The notes below the pieces were generated by a model that did not search any database, was not told where the DNA came from, and worked only from the letters and a program-made list of their open reading frames with translations. 51,101 bases of DNA, from contig NZ_KB899055.1 in NCBI RefSeq assembly GCF_000377985.1, forward strand, positions 1 to 51,101. The letters are read 5' to 3'. Shown here piece by piece: positions 1 through 8,687 of the stretch (positions within the stretch are counted from its first letter, which is position 1; every line of letters begins with the position of its first letter). The position numbers and the translations under genes were made by a program. The DNA comes from Sporolactobacillus vineae DSM 21990 = SL153. Lineage in GTDB: Bacteria; Bacillota; Bacilli; Bacillales; Sporolactobacillaceae.

Positions 1-102
1 CCGATAGAGCAGCAGTCCTGAGTCGGAGGAAAGAGCCCCACCTGAAAAATCGATCTTGATTTTTTTATTGAACTGAAGCGACGTTTCTTTTACACTGATC
101 AT
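1..102 (-). CDS. IS1380-family transposase, N-terminal part (runs off the window)
   Basis: A 34-codon open frame starts with ATG at 102 and reads out of the left edge. The visible protein (MISVKETSLQFN followed by KKIKIDFSGGALSS and DSGLLLYR) has the layout of the N-terminus of IS1380-family DDE transposases: a short lysine-rich strand, then a G-G-x-L-S-S-D-S-G-L-L-L segment. A purine-rich stretch with GGGGACTCC lies just upstream. Only the first tenth or less of the expected 430-450 residues is present, so catalytic residues cannot be checked. The family call is from memory of the motif. Confidence 0.7.
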   Translation of the reverse strand, partial: MISVKETSLQFNKKIKIDFSGGALSSDSGLLLYR

Positions 103-273
103 ATGAGGAGTCCCCTTACCTTGTATGTTTGGTTCTCACAAATTAATCATACCAAGGAGGGGCTCCTTTTTCATTCACTTTTTTCACTTAATGGGTGAAA
201 ATAAGAAATCCAGGTTAATCTTGTTTTCTCAACGTTTATCACCTCTAAGGTTTAGTGCTATGAATAATTCAGG
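1..273 (-). mobile_element. IS1380-type insertion sequence, 5' end only
   Basis: The region between the transposase start and the truncated PTS gene is non-coding and AT-rich. I place the element's outer end at 273, where the minus strand begins CCTGAATTATTCAT, because PTS EIID coding similarity stops there and the EIID stop codon lies inside this sequence. A CAGGTTAAT direct repeat occurs at about 211 and 270. The other end lies outside the window, so inverted repeats and target duplication cannot be tested. The boundary is inference. Confidence 0.45.
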
Positions 274-850
274 TTAATTGTTTGATCATCCCTGATTTCA
301 AAATCTGGGTTGCAGAACTTGCACCAGTCTTATAGCCCAGCCGATCCAGCGAAAGTCCTTCGAAAATCGTAATCAGCGCGAAGATCAGGAATGGAGCTAC
401 ACCGGCAATCCAGCTCCCGCTTTTGGCCAGAGGAATGAACAGCCCGATCATAATAGGCAACCATGTTGCCCAGTCAATCGTATCGCCAATACCTGCGAAG
501 GGTCCCATCAATCCGGTCTTAATACTTGTTACTGTCTCTCCAGGAAGCTTTGCGCCCTTAGCTTTTTGTTCCTCAAGGGCAATCGTAATTCCGTGAACGA
601 TACTTCCCCAAATGGCATTTGTATTGTAAAACTGTAAGTGTCTTTTTAATGCTTCCTGAAAGTCCTCTTTTTTCTTATACAATTTTTTGAGAATTGGAAT
701 CATCGAAATACAGAAGGACAGACCCATCAATCGTTCAAAAGAATCATTTACTTCTGCAAAGAGCCACCACAGCCACCAGGATTTCCGCAAGTCTTTTTTA
801 GTGAGCAAGCTTTCATTTTCTTCAGTATGCTTAACTGTTGGTGCTGACAT
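269..850 (-). pseudogene. PTS mannose/fructose/sorbose-class EIID, 3'-truncated
   Basis: Membrane subunit of a mannose-class PTS permease, which with EIIC moves sugar across the membrane while EIIB phosphorylates it. The protein opens with LTKKDLRKSWWLWW, followed by the LMGLSFCISM, HLQFYNTN and GLMGPFAGIGDTIDW stretches typical of EIID. The true start is the ATG at 850, preceded by GGGGGATCC; it overlaps the end of EIIC by 20 bp. The product is only 193 residues against about 270-300 for the family, and it stops at GMIKQLT, where intact members continue through a further membrane region. The break coincides with the proposed IS1380 end, so the permease is probably inactive. Confidence 0.85.
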
Positions 851-1640
851 TTGAGGATCCCCCTTCCCCGTTCTTATTCTTCGTAAACAGAACATGCAGG
901 TAAGCAATTATCGCCCCGAATATGGCTAATGGAAGAATAGCAATGTTGCTATACGCGACAAGGAAAAAGCCCAGCGCAAAGTACGGCAGCAGATATTTCC
1001 GGCCAATTACAGAAACAACAATCGCAAAGCCCAGTGCAGGAAGCATCTGTCCGACAACGGTAAGTCCATTCATTAATGGTGCTGGAATAGCTTTAACAAT
1101 TCCTGCAAGATATCCAGTTCCGAAGTACAGGGCGGTTGCTACAGGAATAATATAGAAAGGTATTTTAAACAATATTGGATAAAGGATGCCTGCTCGATAA
1201 ATTCCTCCTGTATTTCCCTTTTCTGCATATTTATCTGCCATATGAACCCACAGTGAATTGATAATTCGTTCCAGATTCAACAATTGGGCACCTAGTAATC
1301 CCACAGGTACGGCCAGTGCAATCGCAGCACCTGACGGTATATGCAGGACTACCGCCGCGGTACACGAAATCAGAGCAGCAAGGCCAGAATCCTGCGGCAG
1401 ATTTCCGCCAGGAGCAATAATTCCTAAATACATTAATTGCAAGGCTGCGCCAACTGACATCGCTACTGGAATATTCCCCAGAACAATGCCTACCCATAAG
1501 GCAGCAGGGAGTGGCGTAAAAATTGTCGTTACCCCTACCGTGTAGCCAACACGGCATCCTTTGAACCAATAATAGGCGCCAATTAAAATCGCTTGTATCA
1601 GTGTAATTTGAGCTACTTGGCTTGCCAAGATAATCACCAT
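831..1640 (-). CDS. PTS mannose/fructose/sorbose-class EIIC
   Basis: Integral membrane sugar channel subunit, 269 residues, with about seven or eight hydrophobic segments. Family signatures include LIQAILIGAYYW near the start, LGNIPVAMSVGAALQLMYLG and the LPQDSGLAALIS loop. It follows EIIB by 56 bp and overlaps EIID at its 3' end, so all four subunits are one operon. The ATG at 1640 sits directly against its AAAGG, so a TTG nine to twelve bases further on is a realistic alternative start. The sugar cannot be read from sequence; the layout resembles sorbose- or N-acetylgalactosamine-type members as much as mannose ones. Confidence 0.9.
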   Translation of the reverse strand: MVIILASQVAQITLIQAILIGAYYWFKGCRVGYTVGVTTIFTPLPAALWVGIVLGNIPVAMSVGAALQLMYLGIIAPGGNLPQDSGLAALISCTAAVVLHIPSGAAIALAVPVGLLGAQLLNLERIINSLWVHMADKYAEKGNTGGIYRAGILYPILFKIPFYIIPVATALYFGTGYLAGIVKAIPAPLMNGLTVVGQMLPALGFAIVVSVIGRKYLLPYFALGFFLVAYSNIAILPLAIFGAIIAYLHVLFTKNKNGEGGSSNVSTNS

Positions 1641-1696
1641 CCTTTATCTAATAGGGCTTCAACTAAAATATTTGAAAGATAACAAATTCACATGGA

Positions 1697-2197
1697 TTAA
1701 GATAGCTTTTTGTAATGCTTGTTCATCACTGATTGAAGTTCAAGTTTTCTATCCTCCGGGAGTGATTGAAAATACACTTTAACTCCCTGATTGCCTATCG
1801 ATATCAATAAGTCAGCGTCATTTTTTGACAGACTGACAGTTTTATAGACTAATTTTTTCCCGGGAGATGAGCCCATATTCCCGACTTGAAGCTCATCCAT
1901 TTTAAATCCGGCTTTTATGGCATCGCTTACATTTTCCGGATCCTTAAACAAAACTAAAACATTTCCCTCGCCAAATTGATCTTTTTTCCATTCACTGCCT
2001 GCCTGTTCCGTAGATTTTATCTGCACGTTAATGCCTGGAGGGGCAGCCATCAGAAATACGTCTCTTAAAAAGTCATCACTTACTAATTTATTGTCAATAA
2101 TAATCACGCGGCTGCTGTCGGACTCCTGGATCCATTTTGTAACAACCTGTCCGTGTAATAGTCTTCCATCAATTCTTACCAATCCAATTGAAGCCAT
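1697..2197 (-). CDS. PTS mannose/fructose/sorbose-class EIIB
   Basis: Cytoplasmic phosphocarrier of 166 residues, the usual length for this family. It begins IGLVRIDGRLLHGQVVTKW; His15 in RLLHGQV is the residue expected to take phosphate from EIIA and pass it to the sugar. The start ATG at 2197 has an ideal AAGGGGGG site seven bases upstream. It lies 15 bp after EIIA and before EIIC, the standard A-B-C-D order of this class. Confidence 0.92.
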   Translation of the reverse strand: MASIGLVRIDGRLLHGQVVTKWIQESDSSRVIIIDNKLVSDDFLRDVFLMAAPPGINVQIKSTEQAGSEWKKDQFGEGNVLVLFKDPENVSDAIKAGFKMDELQVGNMGSSPGKKLVYKTVSLSKNDADLLISIGNQGVKVYFQSLPEDRKLELQSVMNKHYKKLS

Positions 2198-2212
2198 AAT
2201 AATCCCCCCTTA

Positions 2213-2623
2213 CTATTTGCTTTTCAATAAAATCTGATTAATATCTTTAATCCCGTCAACACCTGATTTCATCACCTTACTCGAGAGTTGATCCAGATCG
2301 TCTGTCCCATTTCTAAGAATTAATGCTTCCAGGAGCATCGGCAAGTTCACTCCGGACAGACATTTAAAACCCATACTTTTCAAGTTAGCCGCAGTAACAT
2401 TTGACGGACTGCCCCCAAATAAATCGGTTAATACGAGCAGCTTGTTACGATGTGAGAGAAGCGATGCTATTTTTTGACGAACCACATCACCAAACTCTTG
2501 GATACTGTCTTCCTTGTTAAGTGAAATGGTCTCAACATCCTCCTGCTGGCCAGCAATGAGTTCAGCACTCTTTAATAATTCAGCGCCAAAATGACCGTGA
2601 GTCACTAGTAAAATAGCAATCAA
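2213..2623 (-). CDS. PTS mannose/fructose-class EIIA
   Basis: Cytoplasmic EIIA(Man)-type phosphocarrier, first gene of the PTS operon. The start MIAILLVTHGHFG puts the phosphorylated histidine at position 9 in THG, and LTDLFGGSPSNVTA is the conserved second motif. The frame is open from a TTG at 2632, but that codon touches the AAGGAGGA site. The TTG at 2623 is ten bases from it and gives a family-like N-terminus, so I chose it. The length is about 136 residues. Transcription probably starts at the sigma-54 promoter some 80 bp upstream. Confidence 0.88.
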   Translation of the reverse strand: MIAILLVTHGHFGAELLKSAELIAGQQEDVETISLNKEDSIQEFGDVVRQKIASLLSHRNKLLVLTDLFGGSPSNVTAANLKSMGFKCLSGVNLPMLLEALILRNGTDDLDQLSSKVMKSGVDGIKDINQILLKSK

Positions 2624-2706
2624 TAGAATCAATCCTCCTTCATGATGTAATGATCATGTTGATGATCTCGTCAGTATCTTCTCTTTTTATCCTGACACAA
2701 TTAATC

Positions 2707-2724
2707 AAGCAATTCCCATGCCAA
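2707..2724 (-). promoter_or_regulatory. Sigma-54 (-24/-12) promoter of the mannose-class PTS operon
   Basis: On the minus strand this reads TTGGCATGGGAATTGCTT. The GG and GC doublets are separated by exactly ten bases, matching the TGGCAC-N5-TTGC consensus. It lies about 85 bp before the EIIA start. In Bacillota, mannose-class PTS operons are often driven by RpoN with a LevR/ManR-type activator; no such activator gene is in the window. Confidence 0.75.
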
Positions 2725-2783
2725 TTATTTTGACACTAAAAATAATGAGACTTCCAGCAGAAACTAGCGGGCAGCCTTTTCTT

Positions 2784-2813
2784 ACTGTCAAAACCATTGA
2801 TATTTTTGACACT
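2784..2813. promoter_or_regulatory. Inverted repeat upstream of the sigma-54 promoter, likely activator site
   Basis: ACTGTCAAAA and TTTTGACACT form an inverted repeat with a 10-bp spacer, 60-90 bp upstream of the -24 element, which is the usual place for an enhancer-binding protein. A further half site, TTTTGACACTA, lies at 2728-2738 beside the promoter. The rest of 2625-2998, between the divergent PTS and hydrolase genes, shows no open frame. Confidence 0.55.
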
Positions 2814-2998
2814 ATTTCCTTTCATCTTTTCGAAATCTAATCATCGGCACCAGAAGCCAGAGAAGGGAAGACTCGGCAGTCTCTAGCGATAAAGAAGGTA
2901 CTTACATATGTCAGATTATATAACACATGATTTGACATTTCTGAATTTAGTGATATTTTGAACTTATATCGAAAATCCATACAGAAAGAAGAGGTCAA

Positions 2999-3916
2999 AT
3001 GTTCAAAGATGTCATGAACTTGTCCGTCGTCACGTTTAATGCGGTCTGGGGTGACAAAGAAAAGAATCTGAATCGTATTAAAGGGTACATTGAAAGTGCA
3101 GCCAAAAAGGGCAGTGACTTTATTGTATTTCCTGAGATGTCGCTTACCGGGTACGATGACGAAGCTGAAAAACCTCTTGAAGAAAAAATGCAGTTTAAGC
3201 TTTCTGAAACGATACCAGGTGAAGCAACTGACGAAGTCGCTGAGCTTACCAAAAAATTCGGCATGTATGCCGTGTTCGGCATGCCCGAAAAAGATCCGGA
3301 TGATGCCTCCAAATTATATAATTCATTGGCCGTCTTTTCTCCAGAAGGTCTTGTTGGTTCCTATCGGAAAATGCATCTGCCTGCACCGGAACCAAACTGG
3401 GCCGTCCGCGGCGACAAACCTTTTATTCTAGACACTCCATGGGGTCCTGTTGGATGTGCCATCTGTTATGACACCTATTGTTTCCCAGAGTTGATGCGCT
3501 ACTATGCAGCCAAGGGATGCCGGCTATATATTAACAGCACTGCACTTGCAAAATGCCATGGGAAAGGGCTTGGCACAACGACACTGGAAGCCGGTGTTAT
3601 TCGGGAAGGTATTTATATTGCTTCAGCCAACCTTGGCGGTGTGGATCTGTATAATGATTTCTGGGGCGGCAGCAGCATTATCGGCCCGAGCAGAAAGACG
3701 TGGGAGCCCTATTACTTTGCCGGACACAAATTTACTGATGACGTTGCCGGCGAATCGGAAATGTTCTCAGCAACCATTGACCTGTCGCTCGCCTCACGGT
3801 TCCTGTTTAAATATAACAAATCCGTTGAAGGCACTGACTGGAGACCGGACAAATATATTAAGATGTACGAGGATGCCCTTGAAGATATGAAAAGCAAGAC
3901 ATTAGTGAAAAAATAA
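2999..3916 (+). CDS. Carbon-nitrogen hydrolase (nitrilase superfamily)
   Basis: 305-residue amidase/nitrilase-fold enzyme hydrolysing a C-N bond; substrate unknown. The catalytic Glu-Lys-Cys triad is visible: E46 in FPEMSLTGY, K124 in SYRKMHLP and C156 in CAICYDTYCFPE. The start at 2999 has AGAGG four bases upstream; an in-frame ATG at 3014 has a poorer site. The gene stands alone, divergent from the PTS operon and convergent with pcp, so context does not fix the substrate. A second, distinct member of the superfamily occurs at 47151. Simple amides, N-carbamoyl compounds or nitriles are all possible. Confidence 0.88.
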   Translation: MFKDVMNLSVVTFNAVWGDKEKNLNRIKGYIESAAKKGSDFIVFPEMSLTGYDDEAEKPLEEKMQFKLSETIPGEATDEVAELTKKFGMYAVFGMPEKDPDDASKLYNSLAVFSPEGLVGSYRKMHLPAPEPNWAVRGDKPFILDTPWGPVGCAICYDTYCFPELMRYYAAKGCRLYINSTALAKCHGKGLGTTTLEAGVIREGIYIASANLGGVDLYNDFWGGSSIIGPSRKTWEPYYFAGHKFTDDVAGESEMFSATIDLSLASRFLFKYNKSVEGTDWRPDKYIKMYEDALEDMKSKTLVKK

Positions 3917-4024
3917 ATATCTTTCAAATCGAATAGGCAGATCCTGCTGTCCAGCCCGATGGTAAATTCGAATAAACCATCCCCCGTATTATCGAATCGA
4001 TCATCCCGGCAATTTGTTCCACTT

Positions 4025-4045
4025 TGAGGTCCATATTGGGCCTCA
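4025..4045. terminator. Possible bidirectional terminator between converging genes
   Basis: TGAGGTCC and GGGCCTCA form a stem with a short loop, followed on the plus strand by a T-rich run. It lies between the hydrolase stop (3916) and the pcp stop (4064), where a shared terminator would be expected. A weaker GATGGT/ACCATC stem precedes it near 3960-3980. The T tract is imperfect. Confidence 0.4.
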
Positions 4046-4063
4046 TTTCTTCTATTCTTATCA

Positions 4064-4666
4064 TCACAACACGCTGATTAATTTTCTGATTCCGCGAACC
4101 AGATCTTCAGTCGACCAGCTCGGAACGTTCTCATCAAGAAGTACAGAAAGTTCATGTGATGCCGGCACATGTACAAATCCCGCCGGAATACCCTGCTTTG
4201 TTTTATAGAGATAATTAAGCATACTGTACATAACGTTATTACAGAGATAGGTTCCCGCCGTATTTGATATTGATGAAGGCAGATTTTCTTCATGAAGTGC
4301 CTCAACAAAATGATGTATCGGCAGTTTAGAAAAATAGCCATCTAATCCGGATGGATCAATTTTCTGATCCCCCGTCACCATACCTGTATTATCTTTTGGC
4401 CCTCCGTTGCAGTTGATGGCAATGCGTTCGGGAGTGATATATGATCTCCCTTTTGCCAGTCCAAGCATCAGCACCGCATCAGGATTAAGTTCCTCAAATT
4501 TAGAGATAAGAACCTTCGAACTTCTACTGTAGTCTACCGGTAAAACATGACTATAGACTCGATAATTTCCGATTGTTTCTGAATTCAACTTTTGAGCAAT
4601 CGTTTGTGTCGGATTAATCGGGTTATTTAAAAACGGCTCAAAGCCGGTCAATAATAGATGCTTCAT
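4064..4666 (-). CDS. pcp: Pyroglutamyl-peptidase I
   Basis: Cytoplasmic cysteine peptidase (family C15) that removes N-terminal pyroglutamate from peptides. The 200-residue protein shows LLTGFEPF at the N-terminus and the triad E80 (ITPERIAIN), C142 (AGTYLCNN) and H166 (GFVHVP), all at family positions. The start at 4666 has GGAAAGGTG seven bases upstream. It is the last gene of the operon with the peptide ABC transporter and M14 peptidase, 44 bp after the latter, which fits digestion of imported peptides blocked at the N-terminus. Confidence 0.95.
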   Translation of the reverse strand: MKHLLLTGFEPFLNNPINPTQTIAQKLNSETIGNYRVYSHVLPVDYSRSSKVLISKFEELNPDAVLMLGLAKGRSYITPERIAINCNGGPKDNTGMVTGDQKIDPSGLDGYFSKLPIHHFVEALHEENLPSSISNTAGTYLCNNVMYSMLNYLYKTKQGIPAGFVHVPASHELSVLLDENVPSWSTEDLVRGIRKLISVL

Positions 4667-4710
4667 AGAAGTTCACCTTTCCTTTTTGTAACCATGGTCT
4701 GTTTCGTTTT

Positions 4711-7700
4711 TCACAGTTTTAAGGGTCGATCCCGATAATACGAAATATAACCATCATTATTTTTAAATTTCCTGCTTGTGTGAGTATTACATACAGTCTC
4801 TATGACTCCCATGTCGAAAAGCCGATGCGCCCTTTTACATAGTTCAAGTGCTTCAGAATCTACCGTTTCATCTGCAGTTTCTGAAATCAGTTCAGCACTG
4901 CACCACTTCGGAAATCGGGCAATTACCTGATGCGAATGATCACTTACATCGGTATTCCAATGATAAAAGATCATATCCTCCGTTTCCTGTAATGGAAAAA
5001 CTTCAGATAACCAATTAGATCCATACCTTTTGTAAGTCTCCTTAATTGAAGAATTAAGGCGATCAATTTCATGATCAAGTTTCATTTTCTTCGCAATTTG
5101 ATTGACTACAGCTCGTTCAAATTGGTGATGCAGTACGTATTCTTTTCCTGCTGGATCTTTGGTGATTCCATAGATTAAAGAAATAGGGATCCAGTAAGAA
5201 ACAGGAAAACTAGGAGGGCTATTATATCCCGCAAAGGGTTGTACCCATTCGTGTGACGGAATACCATGGTCGTCAACGCTAACATCCGGAAGCCATCTTT
5301 TAAAAACCCGGGGGACAACATTTGCTTCATCGAAAAAGGTTTCCTTAAACCGTTGATAATAGTATTCCAGGCCAACAGCGTTAAATCTCGCGGCATGTAA
5401 TTTCCAGTTCTTATTCTCAGAAGACATTCTGCGATGAAGTGCTCTTCCATCAGGATTGGCACAATAAATAACAGAAAGATTTACCTTTTTTAAAAATGAC
5501 CGATCCATTCCGTTGATCAGTTCGATAACCGCAGGCATGCTTGAAACTTCGTTTGGATGATGTCCGGTCTCGATCATAATGGTTGGTTTATAAAGTGATA
5601 ATTTATGCGTTGAAGTATACTTTGCTTGTCCAGGTAAGAATACGTCAATAGCAAGAATATCTCTTCCTTCAAATGATTCTCCAGCCTTCCACACCTTAGC
5701 AAATTTGCCTGACAACCCTGGTATCTCCCTTGCCACACGGTTACCTTCACAGATTTCTACACAGTCCATTTCCTGACCATGAACAATTGAGGCCCTAACT
5801 GGGATAAAATGACTGGTATCAAACGACAAAGAACGAGTAATATATTTTTCGTTATTCGCAGAATTCCACCCTAAAACCTTTATTTCAGCTCTTGGATCAG
5901 CTCCGGTCTCAACATGAACAAAGGGTCTTACACCCCCAGGACATGTAATAGGTGTGTCAGAAATTTGTTTACCGACGTTTGAAAAGAAGTTTAATGTATC
6001 AAAATAAATATCTTCATGTAAGGATTCCAGTGGCGAAATCCGTTCCTCGCCAATTCCCAGTTTACGCTCTTCCTCACTCATCGTTACATCAACTGTCAAA
6101 TAGCTGAACAAGGGGATCTCACGTCCACGATTGTGATCATCGACGGGTAACAGCGGCGGTAGTTTATTCAGTATTTCTTTCATGAAAAAGTTCCAGAATT
6201 TTTCTCGGTCTGTTGCTATATGTTCTGATTCAAGGATCTTGCCATTTGAACTAATGAGCAGCTGCCCTGTCGTTGGATATACTTTCTTCTCACTGTTTAT
6301 GTAGTTCATTTCTGTTACCGGAACAGTCAACGTATCCTTGAAAATAACCCTTCCATTTTTAGATAATGCCAAAAACTTGTACGTTTCATCCTGCTTGTCT
6401 TCAAGTTCAAAGTGAATATTTTTCAACGGAGTATGCATTTTATCATTTAAATAGCGATCAATCGGATAGATTTCCTGAATCCAGCGAATCGGTAATTCAA
6501 TACCCTCTGCATGATTCTCCTTCTTGCACTTGATGACAATCTTTTCAATACTTTTGCCGAAATTAGCGATCTCTGGCAGAATGATCTCTTCGATCCAATG
6601 ATACGCCGGCTTATAGGAAGAAAAAACGTGTACTGAAAGATCATGAACATAACTAAATCTCTCTTCTATGATTTCCTTTAAATGAGATCTGATGCTGAGT
6701 GGTTCGGAGATAAAGGCTTTGATGTCGAGCGTGTGTTCTTTAGTAAATGAGCCGGAAAATTTATCAATTCTATGCAGGAGATCATCCTTTTCACTTTGTG
6801 CAGTCCATTTTTTCTCCATCAGAACCGGCAAATTATCTTTATTAAGCTTTGCCGATTTCCCTTCCCAACTGCCAAAACTCCCCCCTTCTTCAAAGGGCTG
6901 AGCCCGTGCCAGATAACCCAAGGCATTCGCGGAAGCAATATCGTTCCCCTCGATTTTAATCACTATGGCGCCCTTTTCTTTGATGCCCCATGACACAGTC
7001 GACTTCTTTGATTTCTTGCCATCAATAATAAAATCGATCTCAGAATACTGATTTCTTCCAGTCAAAGGGTATTTAATTCCTGTTGAATAAAGGCCGATTT
7101 TCGCAGCAAGCAAACATGTCTGTTGGAATAGCCTAATTACAGGACGGCTTCTGAAACTAAAGGTGACATCAGTCTGTTCATTTAAACCCACCCTGTCACT
7201 CTGATAGAAACCGCTTGTCGTCCATAAATCAGTCAAGCTTTCAAATGAAGGATGAAACATACTACATTGAGTTTGTTCTTTGGGTTCAATTGGAAACCAT
7301 TGGCTTAAATTTTCGGAACAGGAACCCACTCTGACACGTGATCCATCAAAATCTACAATCTGAATATTTTCATCTGCTGATTTGAGGTACTTTGCTGGAT
7401 TGCACATTGGCCAGGAATTAGAAAACCAGCGGAGAAATTCACTTACTTTTTCTTCAGTTGATGCACTTATTCTGATCACTTTATTTTCAGGGAATAACCG
7501 GCAACGTGAAAAGTGGTCCGTTCCCTTTTCCAGACTCATTACCCATCTCTCTCTAATTCCTGATAGATCCTCAAAAAAGTCTAGACTGGTTCCCGTGGTT
7601 TCCAGTCCAACTCGAGCAATAAAGTCGATCAAACCGATCGGAAGAAAATCTTCGGTCAGACCCTTAATGAAAAGTGATGTTTCATCTGGAACCGCATCAT

Positions 7701-7755
7701 CATTTGTATCTATAAGAAGTCCACTAGTTGACCATATATCTCTTAAATCATTCAA
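4711..7755 (-). CDS. Large M14-type zinc carboxypeptidase with duplicated N-terminal domain
   Basis: A 1014-residue protein with a metallocarboxypeptidase core in its C-terminal third. The zinc ligands are H733 and E736 in GHHPNE, the substrate-binding segment is CANPDGR (766-771), and a further DDHGIPSHEW motif (828-837) probably supplies the third histidine. No signal peptide is seen, so it should act in the cytoplasm. Residues 4-58 and 174-231 look like two copies of a module (LxDxWxTSG, later IxLxxTG); I do not know its function. The gene starts 23 bp after the second permease and precedes pcp, so a role in cleaving imported peptides or a related amide is likely. The SD (GAGG) is about 12 bases from the ATG. 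The length is far above that of ordinary carboxypeptidases. Confidence 0.8.
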   Translation of the reverse strand: MNDLRDIWSTSGLLIDTNDDAVPDETSLFIKGLTEDFLPIGLIDFIARVGLETTGTSLDFFEDLSGIRERWVMSLEKGTDHFSRCRLFPENKVIRISASTEEKVSEFLRWFSNSWPMCNPAKYLKSADENIQIVDFDGSRVRVGSCSENLSQWFPIEPKEQTQCSMFHPSFESLTDLWTTSGFYQSDRVGLNEQTDVTFSFRSRPVIRLFQQTCLLAAKIGLYSTGIKYPLTGRNQYSEIDFIIDGKKSKKSTVSWGIKEKGAIVIKIEGNDIASANALGYLARAQPFEEGGSFGSWEGKSAKLNKDNLPVLMEKKWTAQSEKDDLLHRIDKFSGSFTKEHTLDIKAFISEPLSIRSHLKEIIEERFSYVHDLSVHVFSSYKPAYHWIEEIILPEIANFGKSIEKIVIKCKKENHAEGIELPIRWIQEIYPIDRYLNDKMHTPLKNIHFELEDKQDETYKFLALSKNGRVIFKDTLTVPVTEMNYINSEKKVYPTTGQLLISSNGKILESEHIATDREKFWNFFMKEILNKLPPLLPVDDHNRGREIPLFSYLTVDVTMSEEERKLGIGEERISPLESLHEDIYFDTLNFFSNVGKQISDTPITCPGGVRPFVHVETGADPRAEIKVLGWNSANNEKYITRSLSFDTSHFIPVRASIVHGQEMDCVEICEGNRVAREIPGLSGKFAKVWKAGESFEGRDILAIDVFLPGQAKYTSTHKLSLYKPTIMIETGHHPNEVSSMPAVIELINGMDRSFLKKVNLSVIYCANPDGRALHRRMSSENKNWKLHAARFNAVGLEYYYQRFKETFFDEANVVPRVFKRWLPDVSVDDHGIPSHEWVQPFAGYNSPPSFPVSYWIPISLIYGITKDPAGKEYVLHHQFERAVVNQIAKKMKLDHEIDRLNSSIKETYKRYGSNWLSEVFPLQETEDMIFYHWNTDVSDHSHQVIARFPKWCSAELISETADETVDSEALELCKRAHRLFDMGVIETVCNTHTSRKFKNNDGYISYYRDRPLKL

Positions 7756-7778
7756 AGAAACCGCCTCTTCGTATGTGG

Positions 7779-8687
7779 TTAAATCTGAATATTAGGATCA
7801 AGCTCATCCCGAAGCCAGTCTCCTAATAAGTTAAATCCCATGACTGTCAACATAATCGCAATACCGGGAAAGGTTGCGGTCCACCAGGCCGTAGAGAGAT
7901 AATTTCTACTGTCAGCCAACATTCCGCCCCAACTCGGTATCGTTGGATCCGATCCGAGTCCAAGGAATGTTAGGGCTGCTTCAAGCAGAATAAATTCTGC
8001 AATATACAAAGTCGACAGTACCAATATGGATGAGAAAACATTGGGTAACACGTGCTTCATAATAATTTTAAAATTATTGCTTCCAACGACATAGGCAGCT
8101 TGTATATACTCGGTCTCTTTGAGTGACATCGTCTGTCCTCTGACAATTCTTGCGAAGCCAACCCAGTAGGTTAATCCTAAAATGATAATAATTTTCCATA
8201 TCCCGCTGCCGAGGATAGACATCACAACGATGGCAAATAGTATAAAGGGGAAGGCAAGCTGAATATCAGCGATCCGCATGATCAATTCATCAAGCCAGCC
8301 TCTGAAGAACCCTGCGATCAATCCAAGAATCACGCCGAAAATCGAAGACAAGACAACCCCTGATATGCCAACCAGTAAGGATACTCGTGCCCCATAGATG
8401 ATTCGGCTGAGAAGATCCCTTCCGATTGGATCCCCGCCTAACAAATAGGGCGAATTCGGATCAACCCAGGAAGGCGGAGCAAGTCTTTCGATCAGATTTA
8501 TTTTCTCAGGGTTATATGGCGCTATAAATGGGGCAAACAATGCACATCCTATAGCGGTCAGAACAAGAAGAGAACCAATTAATGCGCTTGGATTTCTAAT
8601 TAATTTTATAAAAAAGATCAGCACTTTATTTTTCTTGCTTTTTATCTTAGCCGGCCGATCATTTTTTTGAATTGCAGCCTCACTCAT
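7779..8687 (-). CDS. Peptide ABC transporter permease, DppC/OppC type
   Basis: 302-residue inner permease with six predicted membrane segments and the EAA-type loop (AAYVVGSNNFKIIMKHVLPN) that contacts the ATPase. The N-terminus has the short cytoplasmic helix typical of the C-type subunit, with LIGSLLVLTAIGCALFAPFI. Its ATG overlaps the stop of the B-type permease (ATGA), with GGAGGG upstream. It forms one importer with the next four genes; the substrate is probably short peptides given the downstream peptidases, but related transporters carry nickel or sugars. Confidence 0.92.
   Translation of the reverse strand: MSEAAIQKNDRPAKIKSKKNKVLIFFIKLIRNPSALIGSLLVLTAIGCALFAPFIAPYNPEKINLIERLAPPSWVDPNSPYLLGGDPIGRDLLSRIIYGARVSLLVGISGVVLSSIFGVILGLIAGFFRGWLDELIMRIADIQLAFPFILFAIVVMSILGSGIWKIIIILGLTYWVGFARIVRGQTMSLKETEYIQAAYVVGSNNFKIIMKHVLPNVFSSILVLSTLYIAEFILLEAALTFLGLGSDPTIPSWGGMLADSRNYLSTAWWTATFPGIAIMLTVMGFNLLGDWLRDELDPNIQI

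Noticed and set aside
7382-7795. 137-codon plus-strand frame
   Set aside because: Antisense to the M14 gene, with no ribosome site or family motif.
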